DNA of 48,098 bases from Candidatus Saccharimonadota bacterium (GCA_016280905.1 JAEEHN010000011.1:1-48098), one strand, 5' to 3'; positions 17,214-27,803 are shown, counted from the first letter of the stretch. The notes: generated by a model from the letters alone, not told the origin. Program-made: numbers and translations.

Positions 17214-17734
17214 ATTTTTTCCTTTCTCGAATTTGAAAATTTATATTTATTATCTGGACCATGACCATACAAAAAACTACATGTAATTGCCACCGCTAAA
17301 GCATCTGCCGCATCATCTGGTTTTGGTTTTTTTTCTAAGCCCAAGTGTACTCGCACCATTTCTTCGATTTGCGTCTTGGTTGCCGCCCCATAACCTGTTA
17401 AACTTTTTTTAATTTCGTTCGGGGTGTATTCATATATCGGCAATCCGCGTTGCTCCGCCACTAACAAAACTATTCCTCTTGCCTCCGCCACTGCAATTCC
17501 CGTCGTAATATTTTTTGCAAAGAATAATTTCTCCACCGCCACTATTTCCGGCTGTGTCTGCGCAAAAACCTCCGAGAGGGAATCAAAAAGCTCCAAAAGT
17601 CGCGCTGGCAAAGGCGCATCTACCGTCGTCGTTACCGCACCATAATCTAATACCTTTGCTAGAGCCCGATTATCCGTCTCAATTAATCCAAACCCACAAA
17701 TTCCAATTCCCGGATCAATTCCTAAAATTTTCAT
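17210..17734 (-). CDS. ruvC: Crossover junction endodeoxyribonuclease RuvC
   Basis: 'MKILGIDPGIGICGFGLIE...VAVEKLFFAKN...KPDDAADALAVAI'. Confidence 0.95.
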   Translation of the reverse strand: MKILGIDPGIGICGFGLIETDNRALAKVLDYGAVTTTVDAPLPARLLELFDSLSEVFAQTQPEIVAVEKLFFAKNITTGIAVAEARGIVLLVAEQRGLPIYEYTPNEIKKSLTGYGAATKTQIEEMVRVHLGLEKKPKPDDAADALAVAITCSFLYGHGPDNKYKFSNSRKEKI

Positions 17735-19080
17735 TTTACATACCTTATCAGAGTTTCGCGCAAATCTTTTACTGGCACCACAAATTTATCTTTTATTGTA
17801 ACTGGGCCAATTGCATGTTTAAAACCAAGTTTTTTTGCCTCTGCGATTCTCTGATCCGCACGAAACGCTGAGCGAATCTCGCCACCAAGTCCCACTTCAC
17901 CAAACACTACGTATTCCTCTCCTAATTTTCTTCCTGCTACTGCTGAAGCAATCGCCATACATACCGCAAGGTCTGCCGCCGAATCAGAAAGTTTCATCCC
18001 CCCCACTACATTTACAAATATATCTTTATCCGACAATTTCAATTTTGTTCGTCTTTCCAACACTGCGATTAATAAATTTAATCGATTTAAATCAAATCCG
18101 CTCGCTGTTCTTTTTGGGTAACCATAGTTCGATGCCGTTGCTAACGCCTGAATTTCCACTAAAATCGGCCGATTCCCTTCTAAAGTTGCCAAAATAATCG
18201 AACCGTCCGTGTTGGTCCGCTCTGCTAATAATGCTGCTGACGGATTTTTCACTTCACGCAGTCCCTTTTCGACCATTTCAAAAATTGCCACCTCATTGGT
18301 TGAACCAAATCGGTTTTTTATTGCCCGCACGGTCTTAAAACCGCCATATCTATCACCTTCAAAATTCAATACTACATCCACTAAATGCTCCAAAACTTTC
18401 GGACCAGCTAAAGTTCCTTCTTTTGTCACATGGCCCACAATTACTACTGCCGTATCAGTCTTTTTTGCCGCCCGAATAATTAAATTTCCACAATTTGTCA
18501 CCTGAGAAACAGTACCCGGCGCTGATGATATTTCGTCCATAGCAAGAGTCTGAATCGAATCCACAATCACAAGATCAAATTCACCGGTTTCAATTGTTTT
18601 TGCTATATTATTTCCTGATGTCGATGCTGCAAAACTTAAATTGTCTGACGCGGCACCTAACCGCACCGCTCTTAACTTTACTTGCCCAGCCGATTCCTCA
18701 CCAGATATATATAATACTTTACGGTTTTTTGCTACCTCCGCACAAATCTGCATCAAGAGTGTAGATTTACCAATTCCTGGTTGACCTGCGAGCAATGATA
18801 CTGATCCAAGTAATATTCCGCCGCCAAGCACATTGTTCAAATCTACAAATTCAGTAATCAACCTCGCTTTTGCATCCGATGGCATGATTGAAGATAATTT
18901 TACGTAATCCAACTTTTTACCAGACAGACGACCTTTTTCAAGTGTTGTCTTTTTATCCATTTCTGACTCCACTTCTTGTTCCACCAATGCATTCCAGGCC
19001 TGACAATTCGTACATTGCCCTATCCATTTTGCATACGCTGCCCCACACTGTTGGCAAACAAAAGTAGTTTTCCTCTTCAT
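17731..19080 (-). CDS. radA: DNA repair protein RadA
   Basis: Zn finger CQQCGAAYAKWIGQCTNCQAW, RecA-like core, Lon-like C-term. Confidence 0.96.
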   Translation of the reverse strand: MKRKTTFVCQQCGAAYAKWIGQCTNCQAWNALVEQEVESEMDKKTTLEKGRLSGKKLDYVKLSSIMPSDAKARLITEFVDLNNVLGGGILLGSVSLLAGQPGIGKSTLLMQICAEVAKNRKVLYISGEESAGQVKLRAVRLGAASDNLSFAASTSGNNIAKTIETGEFDLVIVDSIQTLAMDEISSAPGTVSQVTNCGNLIIRAAKKTDTAVVIVGHVTKEGTLAGPKVLEHLVDVVLNFEGDRYGGFKTVRAIKNRFGSTNEVAIFEMVEKGLREVKNPSAALLAERTNTDGSIILATLEGNRPILVEIQALATASNYGYPKRTASGFDLNRLNLLIAVLERRTKLKLSDKDIFVNVVGGMKLSDSAADLAVCMAIASAVAGRKLGEEYVVFGEVGLGGEIRSAFRADQRIAEAKKLGFKHAIGPVTIKDKFVVPVKDLRETLIRYVK

Positions 19081-19101
19081 ATACTCATATTATACCAGGT
19101 T

Positions 19102-22100
19102 TTACAACCTCGGTGATAGCTCTTGCATGTAGACTACGTCCAGTTTCCCTGACGAAGCTACATCAGCTCTCGGAGCACTCCAAAGATAAAGGGAAGTGTC
19201 ATAGTCAATGATTTCAGCTGGAATGACCGAATACTGACCTATGCCCGCACCATAAGTACGCTTAGCAGTCATTGAACCAGTAATAATGGCGCCATTAATT
19301 TTGAGTTGGTTTGATCTAGCTCCATCATTTACTCCACTTGTACTGTTTGCACAGGTATCTACATTTCCTTTAATGTTACCATTTTCTATCTTATCGGCAA
19401 TCAGTACAGCATCAATCCTAGTGACATTACAATTGATTTTAATATTGTCTGCTCTAATGATTAATTTTGGTATTTCTAAGAAACTCTTATAAGACTCTTC
19501 GTGTTGAGCGTCAAGATCAATATCAAAACCCTTATATAATCCATCTTCATATTGAATATTAGTGTCAATAACAAAGTCTTTACCGCTAACATCTATCACA
19601 TAAGTCTGATACTGACCAGCAGGGATGACACGAACTCCATTACCAAATTTATCATTTGCAAAACTACTTAAAGTCGTATAGTTAGTATCGTTTTCAATAT
19701 TATCTTCATTCATAAATCTAGAGATAAGTTCATCACGATCTACGGGCTTATTCATCTTAGCATTAGAAACACCAATTGTACTCCAATTTATACCAGGGAT
19801 CCCATTCCCACCTATACAACTAGCGTTCGGCATCGTCAAAGGACTACGATAAGCACAAAACCTTCTAGTACTGCCTTCTTTACTACCACCTAGACCTATT
19901 GAAGTTCTAGTGGTACTACCAGGGAATCCAGTTGCAGCTCCACTTGCTAGTCCTGTTATTTGTCCGTTTGCGATGACATTAGTTTCTACCCATGAACCAA
20001 AGATAGTAGTATTACTTGCGTTTTGTGCAGTAAATTCTACAAAACCATTAATCACTCTTTTCTCAGCTGAAGCTGTATCTACTTTACCAGCTGTATATAA
20101 TCCATTTCCCCATACTTGTAAACTAGGTTTTTTGGCGATTACAGCACAACTAGGAGCTGAAACATACCAATTATTGCTACCACTAGCATTCATATTTGTA
20201 TCACTACCACTCGTATATGGATAAACTGCTGCTACTACACAATAGTATTTACCAGCCGTAGCATCGTAAACGTTATAATTGGAACCTAAAATAGAAGTAA
20301 GGGAAGCTGAAGCAACTTTAGTTTTTGGAGCAGTACCTAGCCCCAAAGCACCACTAGCGTTTAAAGTATTATTGTCGGCTCCATTTAGCTCGTTACAGAT
20401 CTCATAAGTGCCACTTAACGCATTACAAATATTGTAGTCTTTACCACTACCTACACCCTCTTTTACAGAACCGCTGTTGCTACTAGACAAATACGCTACG
20501 AACTTTACTTTAGCATCATCTACTTGAGTAGCGTAAATTCCTCCCGTAGTTCCGTTATTTTTAGTGCGTATTTGTACGTCAGATGAGCCAATCGTAGCAA
20601 TTTCACCCGCATAAACATATGTGGAACTTAAAGAAATTGTAGCTGTATTGATGAAGTTGTAGGGAACTTTCACAGATGCACTACTCTTGTCGCTATCTGC
20701 CGAATTTTCCCAGTTCACTCCTATATAATCATTAGAATGTTTACATTTGCTTATATAACAAGAATTATACGCCCCGCAATGACTCTCTTCACATTCTGAT
20801 GTATTTACACAATTTTTACCATTAGCGTCACATGACTGCTTGTATTTGTCGCACACGGGCACAGCACAACCGCAACTAGGATCCTCTTTCTTATTGCAGT
20901 CCCAATTATGTGGACCATCGTTAGTTACCTCCGCAAAAGCTGGACTACCTATCATGGCAGTTTCCGTCAATATCTTTCCAGCTCTATTCTTTCCGCGACC
21001 ATACTCCACATTATAACTATCGTCCCTTAATGCTCTAACTGTAGCGTCGCCAGCAGAATAGTTGCCGTTCGATGGAGATCTATTTGGTATTGGATTTCTT
21101 AAGTTTGTTGAAACCACATTAAAATAATTTTTCCAATTTCCATAAAGGACTGAAACTTTACTGTATTTATTTTGAGTAGTTCCATCTGCGCCTAGATTGG
21201 GGTCATGTTTTCCATGGTTACCAATTCCTGGCAAAATTACACCTTTTCCCGTCGCCATTGTATTGGCTACTTTTTGCACTCCAGGATAATAACAATGTAT
21301 CCAATTAATATTATCCGTAGGCTTAGCAAAAACACTATCAGTATAATCACCACCCAATGTCGCATTTCTTACTTTTGATAACACCGATGTTTTACCAGAC
21401 AATTCATCTGAATCATTATAAGATTGGGGCACCCAATCACTTCTATAACACGGGTTATCGGTATTATCCTCCTCATCATCTTCTTCATCGCCCCCAGCAT
21501 CATCCCTAACATCATATCTCGCACACACCGTCGTCATTAACTTTTCCTTTATTAACAAATTACTCAGCAACGGATTGCTTAACGATAAAGTCTCACAAAA
21601 AGCATACCCACCTTTACTTCTAAAAGTTACCGTATAGTTATCTCGTGCCAGGTATGAATTTGCACCATCACTATAAGGTCTATTACTTGGCTGATAAAGC
21701 GAAACATTAAATTCATTAGTTTTGTCAGTAAAACTCACACTGCCGCTACTATTACCCTCTTCAACTGAATTAATCTCATAATTAGAATAATTACCAACTC
21801 CAAAAGACCGCTCTATGCTCCAACCGGTATTATTTTCATCTAATTTCGTTGCATATAAATTATGACTAAATATCAAACTTACAGGAGTATTCATCTTGAC
21901 GGTTCTAAAACTAGTATATATTGTTTTTGGCGCCATACTATCATAAACTAAATTAGTAGTGTTATACTTTTTACCATTAGAAACATTAGATTTAACAACA
22001 TACGTCGGTGCAATGCCTTCATTTTTAACTTCGTATTTTGCGCATACTTTCGTCATTATCTCGTTATCATCTAATACTAAGGTTTCGCAAAACTCATACG

Positions 22101-23106
22101 TCCCTGCGCTCATGAAAGTCACCGTATAATTATCTCGTGCCATATATGAATTCACGCCATCATTATAAGGCCTATAGTTAGGCATATAAAGTAAGTCGCT
22201 AAGTTTATCCGTAAAAACTGCTGTACCATCTCGTGCACCTTGCCCACTTGTATCAATGTCATAATTGTCGTTATTTAGAAAGTCTCGTAGAATAACCCAT
22301 TTTGCCGAGACACCCGACTTCATCGCATACAAATCATGGCTAAATTTCAAATTCACAGGAACCCCCACAGCTACCTCCCTAATGGGGTCAGTATTAGCCG
22401 TCACCAGTGCTCCGCTATTTTCATAAACCAAGTTAGTGGTAGTATATCCAACACCATTTGAAACGTTAGATTTAGCAATAAAGGGTTCATTAATCTCAGT
22501 CTCCGCATCCGGCTCATAACAAAAAGCCCCCACTTCATCCCAATCAATACTTTTATCGCCAACAAAAGGAGTGTTTGGGTGCTGTTCTACATAATGTGTC
22601 ATCACCTCAAAAGCATTCATTGCCTCATCTTTTGTGGCGTATCCAACTGGCCTCGTATAGTTACTAATAGTATTTTTGCTACCATTATAATTATAAGCAC
22701 CTTTTGCTTCAGAATTATGATCGGCTTGCGTTCCTCCTTTAAATTTTTGAGTAGATACTTGATACCCCAGAGATTGACCATTCCCATTAGAACCTTTGTA
22801 AACCTCCAAACCATAGTTAAAAATTGTTTGTCCGCTTTTACATCCTTTTATATAAACTGGCCCACCCGTATTGTCAGTATGGTGAAGAGAAACACCATCT
22901 TCAGGCAAATCTTTCGTCACTTCATATTTTTGCCACGAATAGCCAAAACAGGTATCCCACCATACATTACCCCCACCCTCACAACTTCCTCCAGATGCGT
23001 CAACACCGGAAGCCGCACCCCCACCCGCAAAAACATCCTCTTTAACCACAAAAGAAATAACCAATGTAAAGATAATAAATAAACCAACATATAAACTTTT
23101 TCTCAT
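19102..23106 (-). CDS. Very large secreted surface protein with two internal ~165-aa repeats
   Basis: Signal peptide; duplicated 'KSNVSNG..Y.TTNLVY...FSH.LYA.K...ARDNYTVTF...FCETL' modules. Start MRKSLY at 23106 with GGAGG SD. Confidence 0.75.
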   Translation of the reverse strand: MRKSLYVGLFIIFTLVISFVVKEDVFAGGGAASGVDASGGSCEGGGNVWWDTCFGYSWQKYEVTKDLPEDGVSLHHTDNTGGPVYIKGCKSGQTIFNYGLEVYKGSNGNGQSLGYQVSTQKFKGGTQADHNSEAKGAYNYNGSKNTISNYTRPVGYATKDEAMNAFEVMTHYVEQHPNTPFVGDKSIDWDEVGAFCYEPDAETEINEPFIAKSNVSNGVGYTTTNLVYENSGALVTANTDPIREVAVGVPVNLKFSHDLYAMKSGVSAKWVILRDFLNNDNYDIDTSGQGARDGTAVFTDKLSDLLYMPNYRPYNDGVNSYMARDNYTVTFMSAGTYEFCETLVLDDNEIMTKVCAKYEVKNEGIAPTYVVKSNVSNGKKYNTTNLVYDSMAPKTIYTSFRTVKMNTPVSLIFSHNLYATKLDENNTGWSIERSFGVGNYSNYEINSVEEGNSSGSVSFTDKTNEFNVSLYQPSNRPYSDGANSYLARDNYTVTFRSKGGYAFCETLSLSNPLLSNLLIKEKLMTTVCARYDVRDDAGGDEEDDEEDNTDNPCYRSDWVPQSYNDSDELSGKTSVLSKVRNATLGGDYTDSVFAKPTDNINWIHCYYPGVQKVANTMATGKGVILPGIGNHGKHDPNLGADGTTQNKYSKVSVLYGNWKNYFNVVSTNLRNPIPNRSPSNGNYSAGDATVRALRDDSYNVEYGRGKNRAGKILTETAMIGSPAFAEVTNDGPHNWDCNKKEDPSCGCAVPVCDKYKQSCDANGKNCVNTSECEESHCGAYNSCYISKCKHSNDYIGVNWENSADSDKSSASVKVPYNFINTATISLSSTYVYAGEIATIGSSDVQIRTKNNGTTGGIYATQVDDAKVKFVAYLSSSNSGSVKEGVGSGKDYNICNALSGTYEICNELNGADNNTLNASGALGLGTAPKTKVASASLTSILGSNYNVYDATAGKYYCVVAAVYPYTSGSDTNMNASGSNNWYVSAPSCAVIAKKPSLQVWGNGLYTAGKVDTASAEKRVINGFVEFTAQNASNTTIFGSWVETNVIANGQITGLASGAATGFPGSTTRTSIGLGGSKEGSTRRFCAYRSPLTMPNASCIGGNGIPGINWSTIGVSNAKMNKPVDRDELISRFMNEDNIENDTNYTTLSSFANDKFGNGVRVIPAGQYQTYVIDVSGKDFVIDTNIQYEDGLYKGFDIDLDAQHEESYKSFLEIPKLIIRADNIKINCNVTRIDAVLIADKIENGNIKGNVDTCANSTSGVNDGARSNQLKINGAIITGSMTAKRTYGAGIGQYSVIPAEIIDYDTSLYLWSAPRADVASSGKLDVVYMQELSPRL

Positions 23107-23107
23107 C

Positions 23108-23623
23108 TTATCCTCCCGCAGCATATCTACTATTGCTCACTACTTCACCGATTTTTTCATTATACTCATCACTGGTAATAATATCTCCCATATTCTTATA
23201 GTATTCTCTTAAAGCTGAATATAATAATATTTTATATCCAGCATCCAAAATTGCATCATCCACCTGCTCAAATTGAAGTAACATTTCGCCTGCTTGACCC
23301 TTAGACAGTAAGTATCTTCCATATTCTATTCTAGCTTGTGCCCTGCCAACGTCCGTAATCTCCTGCTCAATCGTCTCCTCGTATAATTTTTTTGCATCTT
23401 CTTCTGTTAATTCGCGCGCTATCTCGTTGATCTCCTCCAACTTACTTGTATGCATAGACTCAGATTGATCACGTTTATCATTACTACTCAAAAAGACAAC
23501 AACCAAACTAACGCTTAAACCAACAATAACCACCACTAACGCCACAAAAACCCCGACCAACCAACCATTAGCACGTCTTTTACCCCCAAAAGATACGCCC
23601 TGACTATTTTCCATATTTCCCAT
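23108..23623 (-). CDS. Signal-anchored protein, helical/TPR-like
   Basis: N-terminal TM; start more likely ATG about 12 nt downstream (TATAAT overlaps the first ATG). Confidence 0.55.
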   Translation of the reverse strand: MGNMENSQGVSFGGKRRANGWLVGVFVALVVVIVGLSVSLVVVFLSSNDKRDQSESMHTSKLEEINEIARELTEEDAKKLYEETIEQEITDVGRAQARIEYGRYLLSKGQAGEMLLQFEQVDDAILDAGYKILLYSALREYYKNMGDIITSDEYNEKIGEVVSNSRYAAGG

Positions 23624-23715
23624 TATAACATAAGAAATTTAAATTATGCTTATTTTTTATTCCATCATAATTGCTTACCGCACTTTACAAATTCTTCAAA
23701 ATTGGATACCTCCCA

Positions 23716-23742
23716 AAACCTCCGAGTTTATCTCGGAGGTTT
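23716..23742 (-). terminator. Intrinsic terminator downstream of the murC-like gene
   Basis: AAACCTCCGAG-tttat-CTCGGAGGTTT. Confidence 0.75.
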
Positions 23743-23744
23743 AA

Positions 23745-24998
23745 CTATGCACCAAAAATTCCCCTCAACCACCCATCTGCTGGCCCTGCCGTCATCAAAA
23801 TCACCAAATATCCTTCTTTTACATACTCTTTTAACTTTTCCGCCAATTCATCACCAATTTCAGCCGATTCTGCCACCTCTACATTGGCTAAGTCTTTAAT
23901 AAAATCTTCTGGTTTTAAAACTTCTAAATCAGGGTTCTCTCGCGTAAGATATGTTGGCAACCAAAAAATCTTATCTACACCCACAAACGCATCTTTGTAT
24001 TCATGCCGTACTTCATGTTGCCGCGTATTTTGATGTGGTTGATACACCACTACCACCCCCTTATATCCGTGAAGTCGTTTTTCGTCCTTCACGACATCTA
24101 TCGTCGCCTTTATCTCTTCCGGATGATGTGCATAATCCGTATATACTCCTTCCGCTATCTTTTCGAATCTTCTTCCCACTCCTGGAAATTCGTTCAAAAT
24201 CTCAACCAAATCCATATTATCATTCAAAGTACCTTCACTCCGCACCCCAGCTTCATTCTGTACCATCTTTAACACGGCCTCTGCTGCAAGACTTGCGTCT
24301 CTCCTTCTTGCTTCACCCGCCAAAAGAAAATCTTCTGCCTTATATTTTTCGCCAGATTCAATCACATATTCACTCTGAGATTTAAATTGTTCAAAAGCCA
24401 TCGCGTAATCTTCTCTAGTCGGATAAATATCCGGATGATCATAACTCACCGCTGGCAACACTGCCACCCATGGATGATATTTTAAAAAGTTTCGATCATA
24501 CTCATCTGCCTCATAAACAAAATATTTATCACCTTTATGATAAGCCCCGCTTAGCGCGAATCCTAAAGTCGTCCCCACAAGATAAGAAATCGGCAATTTA
24601 AGCTTTAGCGCCGCCCACACAATCATCGCCGTCGTAGTTGTTTTACCATGCGTTCCTGCTACCGCCACCATCTTTAGACCTAATTTTTCTACCAAAAATG
24701 CTGTCAAATCATCCCGCTTTGTCACTTTCACGCCAGCTTCTCGTGCCAATATCAACTCTGGATGTCCCTCCGGTAAAGCTGAAGTATAACAAAACCAATC
24801 TACTCCCTCGGCTATTTTTTTTCGCAAAAAATTTCCATCTTGTTCTCCTACACAAACTTCGATCCCAGCCTTTACTAACTCATCATAAATTGCCCCCTTC
24901 GCCAAGTCCGATCCGCATACCGTAAACCCAGCCGCCTTTGCCATTAAGGCTAACGGCCCCATCCCTGTTCCAGTGATTCCCGAAATATAAATATTCAT
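23745..24998 (-). CDS. murC: UDP-N-acetylmuramate--L-alanine ligase family (MurC/Mpl-like)
   Basis: 'YISGITGTGMGPLALMAKAAGFTVCGSD', 'VAVAGTHGKTTTTAMI', 'YTDYAHHPEEIKATI', 'VVVYQPHQNTR'. Confidence 0.85.
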   Translation of the reverse strand: MNIYISGITGTGMGPLALMAKAAGFTVCGSDLAKGAIYDELVKAGIEVCVGEQDGNFLRKKIAEGVDWFCYTSALPEGHPELILAREAGVKVTKRDDLTAFLVEKLGLKMVAVAGTHGKTTTTAMIVWAALKLKLPISYLVGTTLGFALSGAYHKGDKYFVYEADEYDRNFLKYHPWVAVLPAVSYDHPDIYPTREDYAMAFEQFKSQSEYVIESGEKYKAEDFLLAGEARRRDASLAAEAVLKMVQNEAGVRSEGTLNDNMDLVEILNEFPGVGRRFEKIAEGVYTDYAHHPEEIKATIDVVKDEKRLHGYKGVVVVYQPHQNTRQHEVRHEYKDAFVGVDKIFWLPTYLTRENPDLEVLKPEDFIKDLANVEVAESAEIGDELAEKLKEYVKEGYLVILMTAGPADGWLRGIFGA

Positions 24999-25396
24999 GC
25001 TATTATTTTTCTTCCTTTCTTGGTGTATTCTATTTCAATTTTCATATGCTCTTTCGGCAATAAATCGGCTATCGACTCGCCCCACTCTATCACCAAAATG
25101 TTTTTCGCATCTTTCAAACTATCCACCAAATCATCAGCCATCAACCCTGGTTCCGACAACCGATAAAAATCATAATGAATCAGTCTTCCACCCCCCGGCA
25201 ACGCATACGATTTTGAAATCGTAAAACTTGGACTTGTAATTGATTCCTTTACGCCCAACCCTTTTGCTAATCCTTTCACAAAAGTTGTTTTACCAACCCC
25301 CACATCACCGACTAATTCTATTACAGCTGGTCGCACAATTCTCTGTGCATACTCGCACCCAAAATCCAGCATCTCTTGTTCAGATTTGATATCCAT
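24995..25396 (-). CDS. tsaE: tRNA threonylcarbamoyladenosine biosynthesis ATPase TsaE
   Basis: 'VIELVGDVGVGKTTFVKGLAKGLGVKESITSPSFTISKSY...HYDFYRL'. Confidence 0.93.
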   Translation of the reverse strand: MDIKSEQEMLDFGCEYAQRIVRPAVIELVGDVGVGKTTFVKGLAKGLGVKESITSPSFTISKSYALPGGGRLIHYDFYRLSEPGLMADDLVDSLKDAKNILVIEWGESIADLLPKEHMKIEIEYTKKGRKIIA

Positions 25397-25412
25397 TATA
25401 TAATATTATACC
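25397..25412. promoter_or_regulatory. Symmetric divergent promoter between tsaE and tsaB
   Basis: TATAATATTATA (25399-25410) is a perfect palindrome with one -10 per strand, each 8 nt from its start codon. Confidence 0.7.
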
Positions 25413-25745
25413 ATGAAATTATATCTAGACACTTCCGCTCCCGAAACTATTTTAAAACTAGACAGTCAAGAGTATCGCTACAATTTTGACAATGATCTAG
25501 CCGAAAAACTTCTAGCTTTTATTCGTGACAAATTACAAGAAAATAACAAAACCTTTCAGGATATTACCGAAATCAAATTCATGTCTGGTCCCGGTTCTTT
25601 CACTGGTCTTCGCATCGGAGCCACCGTTGTAAACACCATAGCTCACGAGTTAAACATCCCATTATATGACCATTTTGGCAAGAAACACCCTATCATCTTA
25701 CCAGCCTATGGCAAAAACGCCAATATCTCTAAACCTCGTAAATAA
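25413..25745 (+). CDS. tsaB: Half-length TsaB-like protein (N-terminal lobe)
   Basis: 'KLYLDTSAPETILKL...FQDITEIKFMSGPGSFTGLRIGATVVNTIAHELNIPL'; 110 aa versus about 220 in canonical TsaB. Confidence 0.75.
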   Translation: MKLYLDTSAPETILKLDSQEYRYNFDNDLAEKLLAFIRDKLQENNKTFQDITEIKFMSGPGSFTGLRIGATVVNTIAHELNIPLYDHFGKKHPIILPAYGKNANISKPRK

Positions 25746-25750
25746 AACAG

Positions 25751-26881
25751 CTATCGTTGCACTCTTAATAAATATCGCGTCAAAAATGCTATCCCTAGCA
25801 CCACTACCACAATCACCACACCATAAATTGTCGCTATCACCATATAACTCTTTTTGCTATCTAATCGTAATATTGTACTCACCCCTAACGGCGCCGTATG
25901 CATCGGATCACTCGGGTCATACGCCACCTGCACTCCATTTTTATCCGCAATTTGTGTATTTATTACTTTTGGCTCAATTCCGTACAAATTCATTTTGAAA
26001 ACCGAACCGTTTGTATCCCGATCTGCATGAAACACCCGAATCACCGCATTTTCACCCAGTTCAAGTTTGATCCCCGCAAAAGCCCGTTCTCCATCCATCA
26101 TATTTGTATAAACTTCACCATCTTCACTAATCCAAATCTCACCACCCGTTGCTACATGTATCCCGCCCATATCAATCGCAAGCCTATCGTCTATAAACAC
26201 AAAAGTATCATCGTCTGCTTCTATTGTAAAAGTTTCTTTTCCGTTTCCAAGCACACTAAATGGCACCGCCAAATTCATCGTAAATAAATGATTATGCCCA
26301 TCATTGTTTATTGGATCATCATTACTAAAATCTACATCATCCAAAGGATAAAATTCTTCATTTTCATACGAAAACTTTAATTCCTTTGCCACATATCTCA
26401 AAGCTAAAGTTCCTGGATATTTTTTACTCTTATTTTTCACTGCATCAAACCATCGACTCATATCGTCCACTCCACGATTTGCTGTCAATCGCCCACCCAA
26501 TCCTACTGGCAGTCCATCTTCACCAAGATAAAAATCCACCAATCCCTGCTCCATCCCCTGTCTATCATAACCACAACTTGTCCACTCAAACTGTCTTACC
26601 AGTAAAGCCGATCGCAAACTATTATCATATAGGTTTACACACTCATCCATCTTTTGATCAAAATATGCCACCGGCACTATCACTTCATCCACGTTATTAA
26701 TACCCGCATTCGCCAGTATCGCTTCCGGAGTCTCCGACATCGCTATCTCATTTATCTCTGTTATCGTCTTAGAAAACCCAAAAATCGCCAAAGCCACTAT
26801 CGCTATCATCGCACCAACCGTAAACCCACCAATTATTACTGGTCGTTGTTTCTTTTGCTTCATATCTACCACCTTATCCAT
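25751..26881 (-). CDS. Membrane-anchored fibro-slime/PA14-like domain protein
   Basis: 'FTIEADDDTFVFIDDRLAIDMGGIHVATGGEIWI' plus N- and C-terminal TMs. Confidence 0.7.
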   Translation of the reverse strand: MDKVVDMKQKKQRPVIIGGFTVGAMIAIVALAIFGFSKTITEINEIAMSETPEAILANAGINNVDEVIVPVAYFDQKMDECVNLYDNSLRSALLVRQFEWTSCGYDRQGMEQGLVDFYLGEDGLPVGLGGRLTANRGVDDMSRWFDAVKNKSKKYPGTLALRYVAKELKFSYENEEFYPLDDVDFSNDDPINNDGHNHLFTMNLAVPFSVLGNGKETFTIEADDDTFVFIDDRLAIDMGGIHVATGGEIWISEDGEVYTNMMDGERAFAGIKLELGENAVIRVFHADRDTNGSVFKMNLYGIEPKVINTQIADKNGVQVAYDPSDPMHTAPLGVSTILRLDSKKSYMVIATIYGVVIVVVVLGIAFLTRYLLRVQR

Positions 26882-26926
26882 ATTATCTACTTAAAATATA
26901 AAGCTTTTATTTTTTAAAATCAAGTC

Positions 26927-27292
26927 TTACTCTATAGGTATCCCAAAATGATCATCAGACAAGATCTCCATATCAAACGGTTTCTCGTATACGTTAATCG
27001 CCTCTATTTCACTTTCCAATTTTTCTAAATACTCTGTCAAACTTTCCGCTGTCAATTTTTCTACTTTCGAAAAATTATACACACCGCCTTGTTCGTCTTC
27101 ATCTTTTTGTTCCACCTCTTCTTCATCTGGTAAAAAACCAGGTCGCGACCTATCTAAATATATATCTCCCGAATTATGATAAATCGCAAGACTCACTCCC
27201 GTCGTCGTAACCGCCACCACAGTCGACAACACCCCTAAAAGAATCAAATTTCTTCCGCCACTCGTGACTTTTCTCGTTTTTTCTTCTTGCAT
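26927..27292 (-). CDS. Small signal-anchored protein, unknown function
   Basis: ORF with TM segment; stop/start adjacency with the upstream gene. Confidence 0.5.
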   Translation of the reverse strand: MQEEKTRKVTSGGRNLILLGVLSTVVAVTTTGVSLAIYHNSGDIYLDRSRPGFLPDEEEVEQKDEDEQGGVYNFSKVEKLTAESLTEYLEKLESEIEAINVYEKPFDMEILSDDHFGIPIE

Positions 27293-27795
27293 TATAATTC
27301 ACCCCTCAACTTAGTTACCAGTTCGATGTTCTTTAAAGCTAATTTCTTTATATTCTCGATATCCTGTCCCACTATTTTTCGTCGCTCTCTCGCTACTACT
27401 AATTTTTTATAAAAAGTCTCCGGTTCAATCCGGCAATCTAATCCCACCAATTCTTCTAAAGCCTGTTGGTACTTAATGTAATTATTCCTAAAAACCTCTT
27501 TTGCTTCCGCATAATTACTCTGATTTTCAAGTAACGCCGGATTTGAAATATTACTTTCAACCAATTTAACATTAAGTGGCACAATAAAATTCGTTAAAAT
27601 TCTCTCGAATCTCACGCCCAAGTACACTCTTTTTCCCGCATCCAGTTGTTGAGTCTTTTTCAGGCTCTCCCTAATCAATATGCAGTTCTCAGAAATTGCG
27701 GTTTTTTGCCCCTCAGAAATCGCACTCACCCCCGTAGAAACTTGACAAAAAAACATAAGTGTGATACAATTGAAAATTAACCACTTTTTCTTCAT
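27292..27795 (-). CDS. Secreted helical protein, unknown function
   Basis: Signal peptide 'KKWLIFNCITLMFFCQVSTGVSA'. Confidence 0.55.
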   Translation of the reverse strand: MKKKWLIFNCITLMFFCQVSTGVSAISEGQKTAISENCILIRESLKKTQQLDAGKRVYLGVRFERILTNFIVPLNVKLVESNISNPALLENQSNYAEAKEVFRNNYIKYQQALEELVGLDCRIEPETFYKKLVVARERRKIVGQDIENIKKLALKNIELVTKLRGEL

Positions 27796-27803
27796 ATCTT
27801 TAT

